Shown here piece after piece: positions 58,790 through 64,000 of a stretch of 64,000 nucleotides of DNA. The notes under the pieces are model-generated. The model did not search any database, had not been told where the DNA came from, and saw only the letters and a list, made by a program, of their open reading frames with translations. Source of the stretch: Oceanobacillus jordanicus. GTDB lineage: Bacteria; Bacillota; Bacilli; Bacillales; Amphibacillaceae. The DNA lies in NCBI RefSeq assembly GCF_022095695.1, contig NZ_JAIFZM010000002.1, positions 1 to 64,000 of the forward strand. The letters run 5' to 3'. The position numbers were made by a program, and so were the translations under genes. How positions within the stretch are numbered: position 1 is the first letter of the stretch; the number at the start of each line of letters is the position of its first letter.

Positions 58790-61700
58790 ATGCGTAGGAA
58801 AATTGCCATTATATTTTTAGCGGTATTAATGGTCTTTAGTAATTTCGCGATGGTAAGTGCAGCGGAAAAAACGTTGCCACAGAATGCGAATAAAAAGGAC
58901 AAGGCCAAAACAACAGAAATGAAGGAAACAGAGGACCCTGATAAGCAAGTTCGGGTCATCGTAGAAATGGATGACGAAGCGCCAATTGAAAAGGCTACTA
59001 AAAAAGGTATTATGTTTAATACAATGGGCGAATCTGAGAAGCAGAAATTAACGAAAGCTGCCAAATCAAAACAAAAGGCAGTAAAAGAAGAGATGAAGAA
59101 AAAGAAAGTAGAAGCAAAATACTTACAAGAATTTACTACGGTCGTCAATGGTTTTAGTGCGGAAGTAAAGCAGGGCGATCTAGAGCTTATTAGAGAACTT
59201 CCTGATGTTAAAACGGTTTCTATCGTGACAGAGTATGAACAACCAAAGGTACAACCGGAAATGAAGTACAGTAAAGAACTCGTAGAAGCACAAAAAGCTT
59301 GGCGAGATTATGGTTATAAAGGGGAAGGTATGGTAGTCGGTATTATTGATACTGGCATTGACTATACTCATCAGGATATGGTTCTTTCTGAAGATGTTGA
59401 GGGTGGACTGTCAGAAGAATTTGTTCAGGACACAATCAATAACGAAGGACTTCCTGGAAAATATTATACAGAAAAAGTGCCATATGGCTATAACTACATG
59501 GATGAAAATGATGAAGTGCGTGAAATCCATAGTGGGGCAAGCTATCACGGAATGCACGTAGGCGGAACTGTTGCTGCGAATGGCGACGAGGATAACGGTG
59601 GTATTCTAGGGATTGCTCCTGAAGCACAATTGCTTGCATTAAAAGTATTCGGCAATGATCCGGAGCTACAAACAACCTATGGTGATATTTACATTAAAGC
59701 GATTGACGATTCTATCAAGCTTGGTGCCGATGTATTAAATATGAGTCTTGGATCACCATCAGGTTATGTTGATGCGGATTCTCCTGAGCAACGCGCCGTA
59801 TCCCGTGCAGTAGACAATGGAATCTTAATGTCCATTTCTGCTGGTAACTCAGCATTGTTTGCAGAAGGTTTCTTTTATCCATATGCCTCCAATCCTGATT
59901 ACGGAGTAAGTGGCTCTCCAGGGGTGGCAAATGATTCCACACAAGTAGCGTCTTATGAAAACACGTTTATGGAAGTAGACGCATTACAATATAGCATTGA
60001 TGAAGAAGCAGGTACAGCGGCATTTCTATCTGCAGGGGATACTTTCCCTTCGACAGACGGAGAAGCATATGAAGTTGTAGAAGCTGGGCTAGGGCTTCCA
60101 GAGGACTTTGAAGGAAAAGATGTTGAAGGTAAATATGTCTTGATTCAGCGTGGAGAGATTGCCTTCACAGAAAAAGGACTTAACGCTCAAAATGCAGGAG
60201 CAGCAGGGGTAATTGTTTACAACAACACAGATGGAATTGTAAATATGGCCTCAGACCCTTCTATCACAATTCCATATCTATTTATGCTAAAAAGTAATGG
60301 AGATCTACTTGCAGAAGCAGTTCAAAATGGACAAGCTGTGACCGTTTCATTTGATGGAGAAATGACAAAAATGGATAATCCAGATGCTGGGAAAATGAGT
60401 GCATTTTCTTCATGGGGATTAACTCCAAACCTTGATTTTAAACCAGAAATCACAGCACCAGGTGGTCAAATTCTTTCTACATTAAATGACAATCAATATG
60501 GATTGATGAGTGGAACCTCCATGGCAGCACCACATGTTTCAGGCGGAAGTGCGCTTGTACTTCAGCGTGTAGATGAGGAATTTGGTTATGGAAATGCAAA
60601 CCGCGTTAACCAAGCGAAAAACCTAATGCTAAATACTTCCAAACCAGTTGATTTTGATGGTGCGCCTGTATCACCACGACGTCAAGGTGCAGGATTGATG
60701 CAAATCCATGCTGCATTATCAACACCAGTAGTGGTAACAGAGTCAGCATCGAATGAAGCGAAAGTAGCGTTAAAAGAGATTAATAGTAATGAAGTAACAT
60801 TTGAATTAACTGCAGAAAACTATTCAGATGAAGCAGTAACGTATGATGTCTCTGCAAATGCACAGACAGATACACCTGTTGATGGTGGTGGCGTACTTGT
60901 CACTGCACCAAATATGTTTGGTGGAAATGATCTTGGCGACATTGCTACAGTAAACGGCGAAGCCTTATCAACCGTAGAGGTGCCAGCTAATGGACAAGTA
61001 AGCCTTGAAGTAAGCGTTGATCTTAGTGAAGTCGATGCTTCACTAGCAGAAATTTTCACAAACGGGTATTGGGTAGAAGGGTTTGTTACCTTTACAGATC
61101 CTACTGACACAAATCCAGAATTAACCGTTCCTTATGTTGGGTTCAGAGGTTCTTGGGATGATGCACCAATCTTTGATACACCACTATGGGATGCAATGAC
61201 GTTCTATGGCATGACAGGAGTTGTTACGAATACTGGGGACGATAGCTATGGATTCCTTGGTGAAAACCTAGAAACCGGCGAAACAGACCCAGGAAAGATT
61301 GCCTTCTCACCAAATGGTGATGGCGTCCAGGATGACGCATTGCTCATCTTGTCCTTCCTGAGAAATGCGAAGGAAGCAAAATTTAACGTCCTTGATGAAG
61401 ATAAAAAGGTCGTACGTACGATACGCTTGGAATCAGATCTTAGTAAAAACTATTATGACGGTGGAGCAGCACCTGAATATTCCTTGTCTGGAGACCGGGC
61501 ATGGGATGGAAAGATCAACAACAAGCTAGCTGAAGATGGACAATACTATCTACAGGCAGCAGCAGTCATTGACTATGAAGACGCTGAATGGCAAACATTA
61601 GAGTTGCCAGTACTCCTTGATACAACGGCTCCAGAAGTAGATGCGACCATTGACGAGAATGGCGAAGTATTAACTGTTGCTGTTGATGATGGAGAAGGAA

Positions 61701-62563
61701 GTGGGCTAGCTACATGGGATGTATTGGTTGACGGTAAATCTGTACTGGAAACACCATATACAGAGAGTGTAACAGAGCATGAGTTAACAGACTTTGATGA
61801 AGATAGCACTGTGACTGTAGTGGCAACAGACTATGCAGGCAATGAGCAAGAAGAAGAGGCAGTAGTAGAAGAGCCTGCAGATACAACTGTACCAGATTTA
61901 CACTTACTAACACCGGAGTTATTAGAGGCATATGATTCAAGAGACGTAGTCTTTTCCGGTTATGTAACAGATGCATCTGGTGTAAAAGAAGTAACAGTTG
62001 ATGGGAAAAAAGCAGAGCTTGTTTATAACGAAGAGGAAGATCGTTATGACTTCTCTTTAACCCTTTCACACAAAAAGGATGACTTCTACTTCCGTCACAT
62101 TAAGGCGGTAGACAATGCCGGTAATGAAACGGAAATTGGCAGAAGATACTTTGTCGATACAGCAGAAGCAACCATTAAAGTAAAAGCTCCTAAGAAAACA
62201 AAAGAAGATAGCGTAACAGTTTCAGCAACCATCAAAGATAACTTTGATGATATTAATTTCTATGTGAATGGCAATCACGTATTTAGCCACGACCTCTCTT
62301 CACCATATGGTAAAAAACGCTTTAAAGAGAAAATCGAAGACATTGAACTCAATCTAGAGGATGGAGAGAATGTATTTGAATTTAAAGTAGTAGACCTTGC
62401 CGGGCATGAGACAGTGGAAGAAGTCGTGATCACAAAGCAAGTGAAAAAGAATCCAGGGAAAGACAAAGAGGAAGATAAAGACGAAGATAAGTATGATTTA
62501 GTAGGATATATCTTTGAGCGAGTATTCTCCTTTATCGGCAAACTTTGGAATCTTTTTGGATAA
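58790..62563 (+). CDS. Very large secreted S8 protease, Vpr/lactocepin-like
   Basis: 1257 residues after GAGGGGGAGAG. Signal peptide (cut about VSAA, residue 25), I9 propeptide (50-150), S8 domain with Asp187 (VGIIDTGIDYTH), His253 (HGMHVGG) and Ser577 (GTSMAAPHVSGG), PA insertion (about 400-530), an Fn3-like/C5a-peptidase-type domain (about 650-790), further beta domains including EAVTYDVSANAQ and SFSPNGDGVQDD-like (FSPNGDGVQDDALLI), Ig-like repeats with DYAGNEQEEE and DNAGNETEIG, and a lysine-rich end followed by an amphipathic C-terminal helix. No LPXTG or SLH motif was seen. Presumably digests proteins outside the cell. Confidence 0.92.
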   Translation: MRRKIAIIFLAVLMVFSNFAMVSAAEKTLPQNANKKDKAKTTEMKETEDPDKQVRVIVEMDDEAPIEKATKKGIMFNTMGESEKQKLTKAAKSKQKAVKEEMKKKKVEAKYLQEFTTVVNGFSAEVKQGDLELIRELPDVKTVSIVTEYEQPKVQPEMKYSKELVEAQKAWRDYGYKGEGMVVGIIDTGIDYTHQDMVLSEDVEGGLSEEFVQDTINNEGLPGKYYTEKVPYGYNYMDENDEVREIHSGASYHGMHVGGTVAANGDEDNGGILGIAPEAQLLALKVFGNDPELQTTYGDIYIKAIDDSIKLGADVLNMSLGSPSGYVDADSPEQRAVSRAVDNGILMSISAGNSALFAEGFFYPYASNPDYGVSGSPGVANDSTQVASYENTFMEVDALQYSIDEEAGTAAFLSAGDTFPSTDGEAYEVVEAGLGLPEDFEGKDVEGKYVLIQRGEIAFTEKGLNAQNAGAAGVIVYNNTDGIVNMASDPSITIPYLFMLKSNGDLLAEAVQNGQAVTVSFDGEMTKMDNPDAGKMSAFSSWGLTPNLDFKPEITAPGGQILSTLNDNQYGLMSGTSMAAPHVSGGSALVLQRVDEEFGYGNANRVNQAKNLMLNTSKPVDFDGAPVSPRRQGAGLMQIHAALSTPVVVTESASNEAKVALKEINSNEVTFELTAENYSDEAVTYDVSANAQTDTPVDGGGVLVTAPNMFGGNDLGDIATVNGEALSTVEVPANGQVSLEVSVDLSEVDASLAEIFTNGYWVEGFVTFTDPTDTNPELTVPYVGFRGSWDDAPIFDTPLWDAMTFYGMTGVVTNTGDDSYGFLGENLETGETDPGKIAFSPNGDGVQDDALLILSFLRNAKEAKFNVLDEDKKVVRTIRLESDLSKNYYDGGAAPEYSLSGDRAWDGKINNKLAEDGQYYLQAAAVIDYEDAEWQTLELPVLLDTTAPEVDATIDENGEVLTVAVDDGEGSGLATWDVLVDGKSVLETPYTESVTEHELTDFDEDSTVTVVATDYAGNEQEEEAVVEEPADTTVPDLHLLTPELLEAYDSRDVVFSGYVTDASGVKEVTVDGKKAELVYNEEEDRYDFSLTLSHKKDDFYFRHIKAVDNAGNETEIGRRYFVDTAEATIKVKAPKKTKEDSVTVSATIKDNFDDINFYVNGNHVFSHDLSSPYGKKRFKEKIEDIELNLEDGENVFEFKVVDLAGHETVEEVVITKQVKKNPGKDKEEDKDEDKYDLVGYIFERVFSFIGKLWNLFG

Positions 62564-62572
62564 GTAAATATG

Positions 62573-62609
62573 AAAACCAGCATCCCGTATAATTGGATGC
62601 TGGTTTTTT
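62573..62609 (+). terminator. Intrinsic terminator after the giant protease gene
   Basis: AAAACCAGCATCC / TGGATGCTGGTTTT with TTTTTT tail. Confidence 0.93.
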
Positions 62610-62701
62610 ATTTGGGGATAGTAGGGCCAGAGAGGTGAGCGAATCGACAAAGTGGAGGAGGCTAATCGACTAAATCGGGGAGCCAATCAATCAAATTGGT
62701 G

Positions 62702-62995
62702 GATCAATCGATTAAGAAGCGCATTCAATCGATCAAATCAGAGGATCAATCAATTAAGAAGCGCATTCAATCGATCAAATCGGATGATCAATCGATTAAG
62801 AAGCGTATTCAATCGATCAAATCGGATGATCAATCGATTAAGAAGCGCATTCAATCGATCAAATCGGATGATCAATCGATTAAGAAGCGCATTCAATCGA
62901 TCAAATCGGATGATTAATCGATTAAGAAGCACCATAAATCGATCAAATCGGATGATCAATCGACCAAGAAGCACAACCAATCAACCAAATCGCCC
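62702..62995. repeat. Seven 42-bp tandem repeats made of 21-bp half units
   Basis: Units start at 62702, 62744, 62786, 62828, 62870, 62912 and 62954, exactly 42 bases apart. Each unit holds CAATCGAT twice, 21 bases apart, so the octamer recurs every 21 bases about 14 times, degenerating at both ends. The length is a multiple of three and stop-free in several frames, which creates spurious ORFs. Nothing else is visible in 62996-63255 except the permease leader. Confidence 0.92.
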
Positions 62996-63255
62996 ACTTA
63001 ATCAACTTCTACTCCATCTATTCACCACTTAATTCTGCAATTAGGGAGGCGAATATTTTAAATTCAGTCAAATATAAATAAAATTGCTTGTAATTTACAC
63101 TGGTGAAGATTCAAAATTAAAATGCCCTTAAATGTTATTTGATACTGTCTCATGCTTACTTATGCGGAAATAGCTTAGAAATTATATGTTTGGTATAATT
63201 TTTTAGATGGTAGACGAAACTTGTAACTGCCAAAATATATTTAAGGAGACCAATT

Positions 63256-64000
63256 ATGGAAGAAAGAACGACACTGAAAAAGTCATTAAAGGCACATTGG
63301 GTATGGGCAATCGCGCTTGGCTCGTCAATCGGATGGGGTGCATTCGTACAGCCTACAACCTGGATGACCACTGCTGGCCCGATGGGAGTTATCCTCGGCT
63401 TTGGAATTGGTGCTATTTTAATGATGTTGATCGCTGTAAGCTACGGTTTTCTGATTAAAAGTTTTCCAGTATCTGGCGGGGAGTTCGCTTATGCTTTTAT
63501 TAGTCTTGGTAGAACCCACGCATTCATCAGCGGCTGGTTTCTAACGCTTGGTTACATATGTATTGTAGCTTTAAATGCTTCAGCGTTTGCGTTAATGTTT
63601 AAATTTGTTTTTCCTGCACTTATAGAAAATCTTCATTTATACCAAATTGCGGGCTGGGATGTTTATGGAATGGAAATTATTATTGCATCCGTAGCATTAG
63701 GCGCATTTGGTTATTTTAACGTCCGTGGTAGTGGTATATCTGGTCGTATGCAGTTTGTCTTTTGTACAATTATGATTCTTAGTATTGTAGCCATAACGTT
63801 TATGGTGGGAGGGCAACCAGGAGCGGGACTGTCCAATGTCCAGCCATTTTTCCCATCTGATACTACAGCATTTGCGGCAATTATTTCGATTGTAGCAATT
63901 GCGCCGTGGGCATATGTTGGGTTTGACAATGTCCCACAGGCTGCGGAAGAATTTCATTTTTCCTCCAAAAAAGCTTTCTCATTAATCATTTTAGCTATTT
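63256..64000 (+). CDS. APC-superfamily amino acid permease, 5' part (cut by window edge)
   Basis: 248 codons from the ATG at 63256 (TTAAGGAG upstream), open to the window end. The first helix carries the substrate-binding GSSIGWGAFVQPTTW, then PVSGGEFAYAFISLGRTHAF; six to seven helices are visible, with VAIAPWAYVGFDNVPQAAEE in helix 6 as in APC transporters. Substrate cannot be told; an amino acid or amine is likely. Confidence 0.9.
   Translation, partial: MEERTTLKKSLKAHWVWAIALGSSIGWGAFVQPTTWMTTAGPMGVILGFGIGAILMMLIAVSYGFLIKSFPVSGGEFAYAFISLGRTHAFISGWFLTLGYICIVALNASAFALMFKFVFPALIENLHLYQIAGWDVYGMEIIIASVALGAFGYFNVRGSGISGRMQFVFCTIMILSIVAITFMVGGQPGAGLSNVQPFFPSDTTAFAAIISIVAIAPWAYVGFDNVPQAAEEFHFSSKKAFSLIILAI

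Noticed and set aside
62702-62995. CRISPR array
   Set aside because: Repeats are contiguous with no unique spacers, and no cas gene lies near.
62652-63032. Long open frames on both strands encoding Ser/Asn/Arg/Ile or Lys/Gln-rich repeats
   Set aside because: They arise because the 42-bp tandem repeat is a multiple of three and stop-free; no good ribosome site and no coding character.

Overview
The window is chromosomal DNA of a low-GC Gram-positive, endospore-forming Bacillaceae. The evidence is a complete atp operon, spoIID, spoIIQ, spoIIID, mbl, flhO/flhP, comK and a Bacillus-megaterium-type gas vesicle cluster. The genus looks like the Oceanobacillus/Virgibacillus group, but the sequence alone does not fix it.

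Layout. 0-1 kb: 5' part of an IS110-family transposase plus its non-coding end. 1-3.2 kb: secreted subtilisin-like protease. 3.9-11 kb: F1Fo ATP synthase operon atpIBEFHAGDC. 11.3-13.7 kb: ywzB-like, ywmB-like, murA. 14-23.8 kb: dppABCDE-ykfABCD, for D-aminopeptidase, dipeptide import and murein-peptide recycling. 24.3-27.9 kb: an AT-rich lactococcin-972-type bacteriocin locus. 28.3-36.8 kb: spoIID, spoIIQ, an AimR-like pheromone receptor with a repeat-bearing peptide precursor, spoIIID, mbl, flhO, flhP and an EpuA-like protein. 37-39.3 kb: fabZ, small proteins, comK. 39.6-44.4 kb: a TetR regulator with RND adaptor and pump. 45-48.1 kb (minus): zwf and a ThrE-like exporter pair. 48.3-54.2 kb (minus): gvpP-Q-A/B-R-F-G-L-S-K-J-T-U. 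54.6-58.5 kb: stress protein, c-subunit-like membrane protein, tagO-like gene, gnd. 58.8-62.6 kb: giant Vpr/lactocepin-like protease. 63.3 kb to the end: APC permease, cut by the window edge.

Compared with the Bacillus subtilis order (atpC-ywzB-ywmB-murAA-spoIID-spoIIQ ... spoIIID-mbl-flhO-flhP), a conserved backbone has received two accessory blocks. One is dpp-ykf plus the bacteriocin locus, between murA and spoIID. The other is the pheromone pair, between spoIIQ and spoIIID.

Most notable is the AimR-like receptor (30988-32001). It appears to lack the N-terminal DNA-binding domain. It is followed by a 60-residue secreted precursor (32134-32316) carrying three copies of a (D/N)PG(L/F)G(D/E)M peptide spaced exactly ten residues apart. 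An imperfect inverted repeat of about 30 bp flanks the precursor gene. No phage genes are nearby, and sporulation genes lie on both sides.

The window also carries several families of non-coding repeats. One is a 150-bp structured element in three copies, two of them at the gas vesicle cluster. One is a structured element upstream of mbl and of the tagO-like gene, with a compensatory change in its terminal helix. The third is a set of 21-bp-phased repeats placed just after three intrinsic terminators.
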